64,000 bases of DNA, taken from positions 2,921,501 through 2,985,500 of the forward strand of contig NC_134747.1 in NCBI RefSeq assembly GCF_050436995.1, given 5' to 3'. The translations under genes were made by a program, and so were the position numbers. Positions within the stretch are counted from its first letter, which is position 1. Each line of letters opens with the position of its first letter. The notes beneath the pieces were generated by a model. That model ran no database searches, had not been told where the DNA came from, and was given only the letters and a program-made list of their open reading frames with translations. This stretch comes from Anticarsia gemmatalis. Taxonomy: Eukaryota > Arthropoda > Insecta > Lepidoptera > Erebidae. Below, piece by piece: positions 23,156 through 36,322 of this stretch.

Positions 23156-26100
23156 TCAAGAATCTATCTAAACAATATGAATATGAAAGTCACACATTTT
23201 GTTTGTGTCACGGATCCCTACGGTATATGGAGGCATACAGTGTACAGTATTATACCCTAAATGTTATCAGCAACATCGCAACAAATTCTATTTACCATCT
23301 AAAATGCAATAAACCGCATCCCGCTTATTACACAAGCCCGAATTCTCCCGATAATACCCGAAGACGCACGATGCACTGTTCATTAACATCAAAAGGGAGT
23401 CAGTAGGAGCTATCGCGACGGTCTCAGCAAATGGCTTTGATCTCCGCGATTTGTAATGAATAGGTGTTGCGTGCAAGATATCTACGTATCTCAGATTGTA
23501 CTAAAATAGAAATAATCTGATTTTGGAACGCAGAAAATAATTAAGGATTTATTGTTGGGCTTTAAGCTGTGGGTGTCTGGATTAATGGGCGGTGGCGAGC
23601 GGACTGTATTTAAGTTAGATTGGACGAGGACGTCCTAAGACTGATTGTTGTTATCTAAACCGCTTTACAAGTCTTTGCGAACTATAAACAGAGGTTTCAT
23701 GTGAAGCAACGTATTAGCTTTTTTCGAAAAAAATAGATTGGATTTGGATTACAGCAATCATGTTAAATGTAGATAAGGTTTTGTTGGTCAGGTATCTCCC
23801 GTATCGAAAAAAACGCATTAATGTTCGGATGTCTAAAAACATATGCATACATTCTTCTAAATATACTTTAAATTATTTTTAATGTACCGTTTTTTGTCAA
23901 CCAAAATTTAAAGTTCATTAAAGTTATATAGTATTATTTTGATGTAGCAATTTATCATGAAATTATAAGCTAATAACTTCCAAAATGTCATCAAACAATC
24001 TCAACATCAACCACAGCCTGTATATCCAAAACAATATCCGTTATTGTTAATACAACATCCTGTATACTGTCAATAACTGTCTCCATATTCCGCGAAAACT
24101 AAATTATTTACGACGCAATTAGTGCTGATGCATCACAAGTGACGTTTCGTAACAGCCTGTATCACTGTGTTTTGACGTGTCATGCCGTTTAATTATATTA
24201 AAACACCACGCTGTAGATATAGGGATGGCTTGATGTAATTGTGGGAATAAACAGCTGTTAAAAAAGGCAATTTTGATTGGTAATAGTTGATTTCGTGTAG
24301 AAGTGATAGCGGGGTGGTGTAAATATTCACTTTTATACAAGTCATCGAGGGTTCGGAAACTAAACTTCTAGTACTTTATTGTGAGAAATTAAAATAATTA
24401 TCACTCATGGAACAAACTATAATGAAGTAATTTCTAGACAGTTCTTAAAAGAAGGTTCTTTAACCCGCACTTAGTCAACGCGGTGTACTTAACACGGAAC
24501 CTTTTTTACATTCTGGACAAACCCAAGACCAGCATTGGGTAGTAAAACAGTAATGTGCCAATTAATATGACTTTTCGATTAATAATAATTTAGCGCATTA
24601 AGTATAACCTAAAATCGTTAAATCACTAAAAACAAACAGTTAATTTTCCGATTCCAATAGCGTTTATACTGTATGAATGTGAATTTATACTCAACTTTGA
24701 TTAAATTTGAGTCTGTAAGAAGTTGCTTAATGTTATAAATGCAAAAGTTTGTTATTTCTTCAACATTTCCTTCAAGAACTGATTTATAAGAAATTTTGCA
24801 GGCCTATAGGTAACCTTACAAGTGTATACCCCTCTGTTGCGAAAATTCAAGGCTGAAGGTTAGAAATTCTGAGAATTGGTATTAGCACGTTTTGTTTTAC
24901 ATGTGACCAATGTTTGTAGCTAAATGTCAGTAAATTACCTAAGTTCTGTTTTTTTATTAATTGTTTACAACATTTTAAATTTAGGAGCTTGCTTAACGTC
25001 TAGATCTTAGCAATTAGTCTGTAAAATTTCATAGGGTAATCAGTCGCATTGCGTGCTCGCCATTAATTGAGTCACTATGCTTTTTAGACCAGTATATATG
25101 GCCTTGAAGTGATGTTGACTACCAAATTTTTAATCGGGGTTTCTTACATTTTACAGCGTATTGACATAAAATAAGTATATAACACAATAGGAACCATGTT
25201 AAAACACAATAAATCCGAATGGTGTCGAAAAATTATATTCAATTTATTTTTCTTGACAATTTGTAGTGAACTTTGCTGCACAACCCTATCTTCCTTTACA
25301 ATAAACTTCAACATGTACCCAACCGATACAATTCCATTACATTACACGCTCCCTAACCCCATATCCAGTAACAAAACCAGGTATTTAGTTCACTGACGTA
25401 ACCAATATTATTCGTAAACCATAAAATAAATTAGAGAACTACAATAGAAATGGATATTCGATAGTGACTCACGTTTTGGTTTTAATTCACCTTCACGACT
25501 TACGAATCGTACGAGTAACTTGATAAGACTAGAAAAATGCACATTGCAAAACATTATAACAACCAACCAACTATTAAAAAAAATCAACTTTATGCTAACA
25601 AATATAAAGTTGAAATTCATTTGGATGTGTTTGAAGCAGTTACAGCAAAATAGTGTGAGGAATTGGACTTAGCGTGCGACACGCGAACCCAAGTTGCATA
25701 GGCTAGCTGCATCGCAGTTGATGTTAGCTAATATAGATTCTGTTGCAACGATATATGCAATTATAACTTTTTTGCATTAAGCCCTGTTATCGCGTTCAGT
25801 GTCATCTCTACTTTGTTTCGAGACGTTCTTAGAAATGTTATCTGTGTATCTGCATTCTTCGAAGGTACGCCATTGAATTACTAGGATTACAATTACATCA
25901 TAGAAATAAATTTATGCAATTTATAGGGATAATTATTACAATTACTGTGCTAAGAACTGATTAGCTTATAGGTATGTTCCCGTGACACTATAACTATGCG
26001 TTTTCGAAATGCAGTGTTTATGAAGGCGAAACGTCATATCGAATTTGTAACACCGCTATTGGACCAATACAAAAGAAACCACAGTCACTCTAATTATCTT

Positions 26101-26157
26101 ATCAGACGATTACACATTCTTATACAATACAGCAGTTAGTACACAGTGATCTAAATG
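23156..26157. other. No recognised gene
   Basis: No RNA gene or repeat was recognised. An ATG frame at 25196-25396 (+, 66 codons) has ACC before its ATG and a hydrophobic stretch near residues 13-23. It has no match to a known family and is not called. Confidence 0.5.
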
Positions 26158-26447
26158 AAAAAATTGTTCTTCTTCTTCTTATCGTATGGTTAATGGTCAA
26201 CCTAGTGTCAAAGTTGTTCAAGCCGCCCGAAGGCCTTTGACATGGCTTAACGACTGTTATCTTAGTAGATAACAACCAGGACCGACTTTTAACATGCCCT
26301 CCGGAGCACGGAGATGCCCAGTACAAATTAATACCACTATGCGGTCTCCCATCTATGGAGTGACCGCGCCAAGGGTTGCTTAACCCACAGATCGTTTACC
26401 GACCGGTGAGCGCAACTGGCTATGGGCGCCTATTATAAAAAATTGTT
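26158..26447 (-). mobile_element. Full-length SINE with a 5S rRNA-like head, minus strand
   Basis: The insertion is bounded by an 11-bp direct repeat AAAAAATTGTT (26158-26168 and 26437-26447), a good target-site duplication. Read on the minus strand, it begins near 26436 and ends in an AAG-type tail (TTCTTCTTCTT on the plus strand). The head contains GGGTTAAGCAACCC (plus 26373-26386) and, about 15 bases on, CCATAGATGGGAGACC (plus 26343-26358). These match in order and spacing the box A and box C parts of the 5S rRNA internal promoter. The body includes CATGTCAAAGGCCTTCGGGC and TTGAACAACTTTGACAC. No protein is encoded, so mobilisation would depend on a LINE. Related copies lie at 54392-54617 and, more distantly, at 47200-47395. 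Confidence 0.8.
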
Positions 26448-26955
26448 ACCTTAGTAACAGCGAGTATAAATGATAAAATTTCAATTATACTAGAGCTTGT
26501 ACAAAGTCTTCAGAATCAAATACAAATATTTTTCTAATTGGATCGGTTTCTAGTCCAATCTAGATTAGAATAGGAGCTGTCTAAACAACTGAAAATCAAA
26601 TCACGAGACCGTCTTATTCATCAAATTCTCTATTACAAATATTTATTTAAGCACTAACTTGTAGCCGGAGCTTCTGTGAAATAGTTATTAAACTACTTTT
26701 GCAGTCTGAACCGTAGTGCTTTTGATTCCATGGCTATTATTGGGTGTTTTCATTTCTGGTAATTACTTCTAAAAACCGTACTTTTCGAACGTACCTATAC
26801 GTAAACGTTTAAATGAGTATGACTTCACAATTTTTATCTGGTAGAACCTTCGGGTATAAAATGCCTAAACTTTAGAACAATACTAATCCATTAATTCATT
26901 TATTCCACAAGACATCTGATGCTGTCTCTATAATTGTATACTCTCTTGTTCATAG
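26448..26955. other. No recognisable feature
   Basis: AT-rich DNA with no recognisable feature. Confidence 0.5.
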
Positions 26956-27208
26956 GTCCAGCAGTTTTGTCTGTACATGGATATGTAAACCAATCATTAA
27001 GTCACATTTGCTTTTCAAATAATCAGGAACAGATTCCACGAATTCTGTCGTCTAAAATATTGAAATTTCTATTTAAAATGCAAGATGTTTTGGGCAACAT
27101 TTCTTGTTTTTGTTCAACTACGTTAAAACGAAAATCAAGAGGTCCACTTGGGGTAATTTGCAAGTCGATTCGTGAAATGCTAAAGTCAAAGGAATTTGTT
27201 AAGACGAG
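26956..27208 (+). other. Weak candidate coding exon (strand uncertain)
   Basis: The segment is open on both strands. On the plus strand a TATACTCTCTTGTTCATAG acceptor-like stretch precedes 26956, and the open frame runs to ACGAG|GTGAGT at 27208, a consensus 5' splice site. This gives a 253-bp exon in which about 84 codons stay open. On the minus strand a CTTTCCTCCTCAG acceptor-like stretch precedes 27228, and an open frame of about 67 codons ends with TGA at 27023, which would suit a terminal exon. The two readings exclude one another. I recognise neither product. Either could be chance in AT-rich DNA. Confidence 0.2.
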
Positions 27209-28633
27209 GTGAGTGGTCAAAACTTTATCTGAGGAGGAAAGATTATAGGACAGTTTTAAAAATCGCTTTTGAAGTGTTCAAAACGTTTGCTTGATGTCTA
27301 ATTTGTTTTCAAAGACGTTTATTTTGGTAAATGGGTTTTGGTTTATTTAAATAATTTGGTAAGATGATGTAAATTGTGACAAAAATATAATCGAAAATAA
27401 AGGAATACAAAATGCTTTTGATTGAATACAACCTATGAATTTTGAACAAATTCAATACATTTAAGATGCTGATTTCCCGATTGCATACCTGAAACAATAA
27501 AAAAAACATAAATCAAATGAATACGTGAGGACATTTTTAAGTAATTAGGAGACTTCAAAGAACGTTCGAGAATAGTTTTAATTAAAGAAGTTCAAATTCA
27601 AATGAATTTACTGCTTAAAATGTGGTAACATGGATAATATTATGACATATTATGTAGAAAATATACCATATTTATTTTTTAATTCTCTATCGCGTTATAG
27701 TTTTCCTCACATTTAGATTAACTACCTATTTAAGTTTCGGAATTCAAACCAAATTGTGAATTTAAAAAAATATTTCTAGACAAAATCCGAAGTTACCGGT
27801 GAAAAAAAGACATGTATAATTTCTAATGAGGGATATTCGTGTGAATAATAAAAACGAGTAGTTACTTTGTAATATAGAACCAAGACAAGTAAACTCTTTA
27901 TAAAACACAATATAAACTGAACAAAGCACCCAATACCAGGACAGTCGGAATAAATTAACTTAATCGTAGCTTTACGTACAACTGTTGTTATCCAATTTCT
28001 AAAATTAACATCCGAGGAGAAAGTTATTGGTATTTAAACGGGCTTAGTGTCGTTTCTTCGTTTTATTTTACGTCTTGTATATTTGTGTTTTGCTTTTGCG
28101 TATTTGGAATTGAGTATAGTTTATTATGATACTGTATGCTTCCACTTTACTTTGTCCGCATTAAGATTTCTAAAGTTCAAAGTATGTTAGTCCAAGTTAT
28201 TAACTTTAGAAGTTTGTTTTATCATATATCCTCCCGTCGATTTAGCTAAAGGGATTTCTATACTACAGTGGCAGCGCTTTTTTTCAAATTTGCAACTAAT
28301 TTCAATACCTCATACCCAAAGTAAAGACATTTTCCCCTGAAAAAGTAAGAAAGAAACTTTTAGCTTTTTCTTGGTTTTACCGCCATTTTTACTTTAATAA
28401 TACCTTAATTCACCTCAAAAGTCTTACTACTATCTTAATTAACTCAAGAATAAATCCGCTGAACAGCTTAGTAAGTAATTAATCTACAATATCGAACTAA
28501 TTAGAGCCACGTCTAGACATTTACAAATTAAAATACCAGCAAGTACGTGTTAGCATGTTAACTAATTAATTAAGAAATGTTATAAAAATCTGATTCAGAA
28601 ACTTGTGGTTAATAAACTTGGCAATTTCGATAT
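27209..28633. other. No recognised feature
   Basis: A minus-strand TTTTTTATTGTTTCAG lies near 27490-27505 and resembles a splice acceptor, but no convincing exon follows. Otherwise featureless. Confidence 0.45.
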
Positions 28634-28781
28634 ATTACATACGTAGATACATAAAATGACGTCTTTTCATAGAGGAGTAGACAGAGATAACCGAATGCTA
28701 CTTGGTAGGATCCTCGCAATCTTCCCTTGCCTCATTCACATCCATACATACATCTTGTCATACAGCTGCCGGTTACGATGA
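28634..28781 (+). mobile_element. Lepidopteran repeat (family R, copy 2)
   Basis: The best-preserved copy in the window. In order it holds ACGTAGATACATAAAATGACG, CATAGAGGAGTAGACAGAG, a GCTACTTGGTAGGATCCT block, CTTCCCTTGCCTCATTCACA, and CATCTTGTCATACAGCTG. The blocks correspond to those at 16911-17019 and partly to those at 63514-63600. No inverted termini or coding frame are visible, so the class is undecided. Confidence 0.55.
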
Positions 28782-29668
28782 AGTAATAACAAATATTTTG
28801 CCGTTAAAATTCAAATTAAATATAAAAAAAGAGTTGAAGACTCGAAGCGGCGAATGATAATGTAAATAACTGTACTTAAACAATGCATCCTAGATTTGAT
28901 TCCGGGGTCAGTCAAAATATTACATAACTATAAAGGTATTCTCCGAAACGGTCAAGAAATGATATGACAATTTAAATACTGTGTACGAAGTTTATAAAAT
29001 AAAGGACATTTTGAATATGATAAGACAGTTTTAACTTGAACAAATACTTTTTACTCGGGATTTTATTTCAGGAGGACCATGTCGAGAGCTAAAGTAAGTT
29101 TATTACATAAGATCGTAATGAAATTGGGTTGTACCTAAAGTAAAATATCAATCGTTCAAATTCTTAGTACTAGTAGAGGTCTAATTAAATGTTATAAATA
29201 GATTTGACCTTTAAATACTTTTAAGGTATTCCCGATACTTAATTATATGTTTTCAATACATTGATTTACATACATTACGTTTATGGGCTCCCAAATACAA
29301 ATAAAAAGTCAGTAAGACGTGAATAATTTTATGTATTACTACATTTATACAACTGCTTAGTACTGACTCCCACTACCATACTTTTGCCGATCCTTTTTAT
29401 GACAACAGTCGTGATTTCGTATAAAAATATTGTTTATTTATTACAGCCGAAAAAATATTTCTTGAAATGTAAAACTTACTTATCACTTTCGAAATAAAGT
29501 CTCTATTAATGTACTTTTTCTACCTTATCTAAAGTGCGTACTACATTATATTTTTCATGCGTATTATATAAGTTTATTGAAAAACTAATAGAAACAAAAA
29601 AAATGTAAAGAGAATACATCTAAATACGATCTAATAAAATGATCTCTTATTTCGCGAGCTATCACATC
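28782..29668. other. No recognisable feature
   Basis: AT-rich DNA upstream of the tRNA gene with no further feature. Confidence 0.5.
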
Positions 29669-29740
29669 GGTTCCATGGTGTAATGGTTAGCACTCTGGAC
29701 TTTGAATCCAGCGATCCGAGTTCAAATCTCGGTGGAACCT
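29669..29740 (+). tRNA. tRNA-Gln (anticodon TTG)
   Basis: This is a complete 72-nt nuclear tRNA without an intron. The 7-bp acceptor stem GGTTCCA/TGGAACC pairs perfectly and is followed by discriminator T; CCA is not encoded. The anticodon stem CTGGA/TCCAG encloses the loop CTTTGAA, which gives anticodon TTG and reads CAA glutamine codons. The D-arm region (GGTGTAATGGTTAGC) is a good box A. The T arm with GTTCAAATC is a good box B, so RNA polymerase III can transcribe it from internal promoters. A TTTTT run at 29749-29753 is a standard Pol III terminator. The surrounding DNA holds no recognisable gene. The intact cloverleaf and nearby terminator argue for a functional gene and not a tRNA-derived SINE head. 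Confidence 0.96.
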
Positions 29741-29748
29741 GCAATCAC

Positions 29749-29753
29749 TTTTT
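29749..29753 (+). terminator. Pol III terminator of tRNA-Gln
   Basis: Five consecutive T residues lie 9 bases after the tRNA 3' end. This is the usual position and minimal length for RNA polymerase III termination. Confidence 0.8.
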
Positions 29754-32700
29754 GGAAATGTTTCTTGTAGATTATATTCTTTAGCCGTTCGAATACCTTA
29801 CGAAATAGCGAACGTTAAAGTTACGAAAATGTTATTATTATGATGTTTTACTTAATAAATTTATATTTTTTATAGCTTCACGCTTAGTTATGGTCTAAGG
29901 GTAGACAGAGGTACGATAAAATTCCAATAAATTCCTTTTGATTTTAAGTAATCTGTGTAATATCATGGCCGTTTGTCGTATTATGACTAAAGCTAAAACT
30001 AACTTTTCCTAACTTTAGACTGCCTTATGATTGTAATTATAATAAATTACGTTAAATTTCCAAGAACATGTAAAATTGCAGGTATGGGGTAAGTTTTATA
30101 AACGCCATTTACAAAATTTCATAGAACAAACAAAAGTGACTTGCTGTATGCTTTATATTTTAACATTCGAACTATTTATAATTTGAATCATTTCATACAT
30201 TTTAGTGACAATGACATTTTAAGATTGAATAACTAATTTCAGGATAATATTATAAAATGTAAAATTTTGATCTTTTCTTTATATTTTCAGTCTAATTTCA
30301 ATAATTCATTTAATACACGAACATTATACGAACTTTGTTTCAAAGTTCATCGCACGCTGCATGTCAAGTTTTGATGTATTATCCACCAACACTAGCTATA
30401 AAGAACCTTATGTTTAAGACGTTAAGGTTTAAAATAAACTGTTTGAGAACTCATTTCTAATGCATACGTGGGTTCTAGAAGAATGGTTAAATAAGTAATA
30501 AAAGAGAATAGAGTTATACTTAGTAGTTTTAATCTTGTTGTTCGATGGTATAAACATATGAGAGAGTTAGTTTACAAAATAGTTTTATTAAAATTCACGG
30601 ATCATGGATAAGTGTCGGGTAAACTATCCGGTAGATAAAGTATCAGCATGTGTATGAAAACAATTGGCAAATTCTACCTGATAACCTAGCCAATACTTAT
30701 GCAGAATGTATGTAAGCGGGGCTTATTTTCGTTATTCATTTGAGAAGAAAGGAATAGAACTGGGACAATGCAATTTATATTGCAGAAAAACAAGAAGAGG
30801 TTTGATTTTATGCAATTTTGTAGTTTAAAACTTTCCAAAGATTCACCGAAAAATAAATTGTATTAGAAAAATTAAAAACGACAATATTTCTACTACTTTA
30901 AGGATCCCAAGGAACTCCTTTTTTAAGATAGATCGGAATCAGAAATAAAGATCAGTTGCCTACGCAAGGCGGGCTCTTTAATCCCTGGCTAAATAGCTCA
31001 AGTTTAGTATTCAATCACAAATCTTGAACACTATCAATCATGTTTCAAAGATATTCCGCCTAGCTATAAAAGTCCCCCCTCAGATCGAATCACCATAAAA
31101 GCCACTACAATAGTATAACCTTTTACAACCCCATCACCTTCAAGACTTATTCAATTTGGAAGAAATTCGCGACGCGGCTCCAACTCAATAAACATGCTGG
31201 TAGAATGTGACATCTAACACTAGCCCTGTTTATAGATGATACTAGTATTTTCACGCGGTTTTACTTGTGTTTTAACAAAAAAATAGTACTAATTTTGAGT
31301 TAATACCTACTTATTTTCTTGTCGGGATATTCTTGTCGATTAAACGGTCAATCGGACAATAATTGATATAAAAATGGTACCCTAAACTGTCCTAATCATT
31401 TTTATTTAACGAAATTTTAATCTGCAATTCAAAGAAAATCTGCCGTGGACAAACAATATATTTTTATGCTATTTATTCCTTCTTTTATATCGCAGCGTGA
31501 TGTTAGATAGATTTGAATTCACATTATGAATTATGGCTGTTAAATTAGTGCAACAAAAATACCAGAGAGATAAGCATGTGGTAGAAAACGACCGAAAATA
31601 AGTGTTAACTTTAAATTAGCATGAAACGGATCATTACACCGCGTTTTCAAAGCGATAAATATTTATTCCAAGTAACTATTTTAACATACAATAAATAACA
31701 TTTCTTGCCCAGTGGCAGTAGGGCAGTAACACGTTAAAAAAATAGTTCAAAGATTTAGCGAATTTCACAAATAAACTCAAGCCACAATAAAACCACTATT
31801 CAACGTACAGACACAATTTCCCACAGCACCGTATTACTGGATAGCAAAAGCCTTATCCGAGAGGCGTCGTGTTAGGCGATTTTACGGCAGTTTTACTACT
31901 AACCAAGACCCAGGCCAGACATGTTTAAAATCCACCAAACTCGATGTTAAATACGAGATAGATTTGTGATACGGTTTTGAATTTTCAGATGGAAATTGTA
32001 TGAGTATGGATGGTGTTATAGAGGAAATAGGATAGTTTTATTTCTAGTTTAGTATACTAGATATCACTGACGTTGATCGCATACGTACAAATATAAAGAA
32101 TGTTGTATGAACTACTGCATAGCGAAGGTGGCGTGAACAGCATTTTTCTATGCTGTCGGTTAGGCGACCAATTTAGCGCAGTAAGCAGTGAAACGAAAGG
32201 TGTCCGCTGCTATCACCAAGCCGCGAATTATAGGTGTATTTGATATCTGTACTTGTTGCCTATTGTAATGTCTGTTACAATCATCGCAACAACAAGTTTT
32301 ACTTTAATGCGGAAACAGTCTTTATAAACTTAATTTTAAGCTTTAAAATGTCGCAGAAGTTTTTATAGAAGCGGTTTCATTGTATCCTGTTTCTCTAAGT
32401 TTTAATCAGACTTACTGAGCCTAAAATCTCATTCGCAGAATTTCAAAGTACTATCAGTGTTATTAACTTCTGCTACTATAGATTTCCGTAAAGAGTCTCC
32501 TTTTGTCTCAGCGGCAGTCAATAAACAACTTAGTCAATTTCAAACTAAATTCAGAACCAATAGCTAAACACAATAGCCACGTCCAAAATAACTCAATAAT
32601 GTTATAAAATCACGTGCAAACGGTCCCTTGCAGGCCCATTGGTCACTTATTTGACTTTGATGGCAAAAACAATGACAAAACATCCAAGAGAAAATCAACC

Positions 32701-35700
32701 TTAAAATTTGTAAAATAAAGTTGAAAATTCATTGGTGAATGTTCAAAGTAAGTCCAGTAGAAATCTGTTTATAATATTTGGGGGTTGTTTGAGAGCAGGT
32801 GCATTTTATCGTGACCAAACTTGGGTATAAATTCAGTTTTCTCTCGGAACTATGTAATAATGTTGGAAGTGGACTTCGTTGAGTATTGTTGCGAGAATAA
32901 TAGACAGGTAGATGCTAAAATATTTATAGAACTAAGTATATTGGATTTTGGTATTTTCTTTGAAGAGTTTGTGTTGCGTAAATATTGAAGTAGTGTGACA
33001 AATATTGAAAGTTATATGTTTGATTCATCGTTCAACTAGTACGTTTATGAAATAGTAGTGAGTACAGAATGAACACACTCTTTCTGGCACAGTACCTATC
33101 AAAAAAAGACCTGCCGTGTTGCATTCCGCATATTTGAAAGCTTGTTAGAATTATGTTTTAATATTTTAACTATTATGCACACGAACTGATATAGAAATTC
33201 CCAAAAATCTCTATTGTCACTACTAGTCCCATATAATGCCATATACCGAACACATTGTCCAAACCCACTACTACATTAAAATTATTTCAAAGTAGACAAG
33301 TAAGTCCCGAACACCGAAGCGTATACTACCTATTTAAAGGGAAACGGAAATATTCTATTGCTTAAGCTTTAGCAACAGGTAACTAGAAAACAAAATAATA
33401 TATGTCCTTACAATCAAGATTTTTATTCTCATTCATAAATAATAATTTCAGTCTAGACCTATCTAGAAATAAACCTAGAAAAAGCAGACGGTTGTTCAGT
33501 AACCCCGTCACGTAATATGCTCACGGTAATCCCACGTGGTGCTGGCAGTATTAGACACGTCACAACAAATCCGGTAAGAAATATCACTCGGTTTATAGAA
33601 ATAGAAAGAAACAGCTTGGAAAATGCTTTTTGAAAATACGTTGTTTTCTTGAAAAATGTGAATTTGAGAAAATTGTTGAAGATTCCTTTATTTATAGTAT
33701 TTAATTGCCCTAGACAACGAATACTGTTAAAGTCCAATAACTTAGCAGAATGCATAGTCTACTCTAGGTTTGATTAAGATGTGTAATGTTGAAAAAAAAA
33801 CAATGTCGTGGCAACCACTCGTTGCATATGTCGACGATTAAATAACGTTCTTAAATATCTACCGCGCATCTTACATACAAAGCTACTAAGTTATTACTGA
33901 CTAACGAAACCAAAATTAAAAGTTGAATACAGCAATCAAACATTAAACTTGAAGATCTCACAAAACTCATTGGCATTCCAAAGCAGTGTACATTATAAAT
34001 TAAACCAAGTTTCATATAAAATACAAAACAACTGAAACTCATATCACAATACACCAACAGAATTTCATACAACCGAATTAATAGTAACATGCAACACATT
34101 TTCTGTTAAAGCATTAGAGTAGGAAATTTCCTTCATAAATTAATTTCTCTATTACGTCACGCATTGCTACTAAATAATACGAGTGTACGAATGTTCTCAC
34201 TAATTGTAGCATATTGCTTCGACTATAAATATCTGTTTAAGCTTATTTTGAATTTGGCAAACAGTTTGTACAGATTAGCAGCATTAGGCTGCCTTGTGTC
34301 AAAGAAAACAGATTGATTATGTTATAAAAAGTAATTATAGATTTATATGTCCCTGTTATCAAATATAAAAAAAGAAATTGTTCATAGAAATAAAACTTGC
34401 ACTGAACAAAACCCTCTTTTGCTTCTTTGTACACCCTTTCAATTCGTTAGCGTCTTTTTTGGAATAAGTTAGAGCAATGACCCAAAACAGCAGCTTCTGC
34501 GTTACAGAAACGAAGAATTTGCAACAATCAATTTGCCTGCTCGGTATGAAGCCTAAATATCAATTTTATAGTTATTTTATAGGAGGGTGGAAAGCACATG
34601 AAAATATCGTGACTAATCTGAATAAACCGTTACAGAACCTTCTGCGGGTATTTACGTAGCGCGTAAATGATTTACTGTTCAATATTGTGTTCGCGACTAC
34701 TGCGTTTATTACTTGTTTTATGTTTTTTTCTTATTAGAATTTTTGTATATGTATGTACGTTACAAGATTATCCAACGATTTTGTCCACGTGGAAAGATTT
34801 TCTGAGGTTTAAACTATGCTATGTCTGAATTCATGTTATGATGAGCATCTGCGACAAGTTTTATCAAAATTAATTCAGTAATTTCTGCGTAAAATATGAA
34901 TAGACACACATTCATATTTCCACACAAGTTTTTGTCATAAGGTTGTTCTTGTTAGGATATAGAGATGGTGCACCTTTTAAAAAGGTTAATTTCATTATGT
35001 ACTGTTTTACGCAGGACACGCGTCAATTTTATTTTATAAAGCCTAGAAATACAACCCACGACACGGGCCAGTGTGTTTGATTTAATCTAAATCAGTGCAC
35101 CGTTTTATGTGACTGATATCAAACACAAACTTTCATATTTACACTAAAGATGTAGAGTTCTTACTTACGTATGAAAAACGTGTTCTTTATTTAGTAAAGA
35201 GTCCAACAGGATATTGAATTGGTTTTGACGGTATGTCCACAAATAAATTGTAGAGTGACGGACATAGAGTTCGGGTTTTCTATTTCGTTTTATACGAAAC
35301 ACGTCATGTTTGAGTGTCAATATAATATGACGATGTTCGTAGGAAATAAATATAGAGCTGTATATTTGGCACGATATTATAAAGATAGACATACTATGAT
35401 ATTATTATAATAAAAGATGATAGATAGTATTACCAGAAATGAATAAAAAAACTAAATAAAATACTAATCCAATTATGACTTTAAGTTCTGGCTCCCGGTA
35501 AAGTTTGATGATATGTATTTTATTGGCATGGAATTTTGAATAAAACTGAAATAAATAAGATTGTTCATTCAAGTTTATTTTATTGAAAATATTTATCAAC
35601 ATTATCGGTTTCCTTTAATAATAATGAACAAATAGCAATAATAACAAAGACACTTTATCTGAAAACTATCTTTATATGAAACAAAAACCATCTCAATAAA

Positions 35701-36247
35701 GACTGATCCTAAAATCGAAAGATTCAATTGAAGAAGGGCACATGTCATACATTTTTGTATTTGAAAAGTACCCCTTTTCAAAACAGCATGCTCTATCAAT
35801 GATTTATTAAATATCACAATCAAGCAGTTCATACTATTGACTCTACGCAGAGTCATGGAAAAGCCCACAAAGTTGAAACAGCCCTTTTTGTTAGGGTTAA
35901 AAGTTAAGTTTTGTTTGCTTGGGGTTTCACAAAAACTACTCGCCAAATTGATGGGGAACTGTGCCATTGGAAACATGCGAGTTTTATAGGATACATAAAT
36001 ATTCACGGGAACGAACTTTGAGTGAATATTTGCTGTTCAATCAATTTTGGTAAAGGGAAGTGGTATCGTAGGCTGGTATTTTAATTCAATTTTTCGTTAG
36101 TTAAAGGGTACTTTGTTTTTATATTACCTTATTATATTTAAGTGTTTTTTTAACAAGAGATGCACTAGTGAAAAAGTATCATTGTTTTCTATAAAAGCTT
36201 ATATTAAATAGTGTACACTTCTCATGTTTAAAAAAATACAGATTTTT
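29754..36247. other. 6.5 kb without recognised features
   Basis: AT-rich DNA. The largest frames are 98 codons (minus, 33459-33755, ATG start) and 134 codons (minus, 35602-36006, GTG start). Neither shows a domain, a splice context or conservation that could be judged here. No repeat family was recognised. Confidence 0.5.
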
Positions 36248-36322
36248 TTAATCCATTATTGTCCCGCTGCTGGGCAAGGGCCAATATCTTGAGTCCACCA
36301 CGCTGGCCAAGTGAGGGTTGGG
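36248..36322 (+). mobile_element. Fragment of the GTCCCACTGCTGGGCAAGG repeat
   Basis: TTGTCCCGCTGCTGGGCAAG is followed within 20 bases by CTTGAGTCCACCACGCTGGC and CAAGTGAGGGTTGG. The same blocks occur in this order at 39541-39650 and partly at 44505-44579. A short segment between the blocks is missing here compared with the copy at 44.5 kb. Confidence 0.6.

Noticed and set aside
25196..25396. 66-codon ATG frame with a hydrophobic N-terminal region and a CAG|GTATTT donor-like site before its stop.
   Set aside because: It is suggestive of a first exon of a secreted protein, but there is no second exon, no conservation evidence and the frame is short.
33459..33755. 98-codon ATG-initiated open frame on the minus strand with hydrophobic middle.
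   Set aside because: No homology recognised, no promoter, splice or polyadenylation context; length within chance expectation.
35602..36006. 134-codon open frame on the minus strand.
   Set aside because: It starts at GTG, has no recognisable domain or splice context, and a frame of this length is plausible by chance in 64 kb of double-stranded AT-rich DNA.
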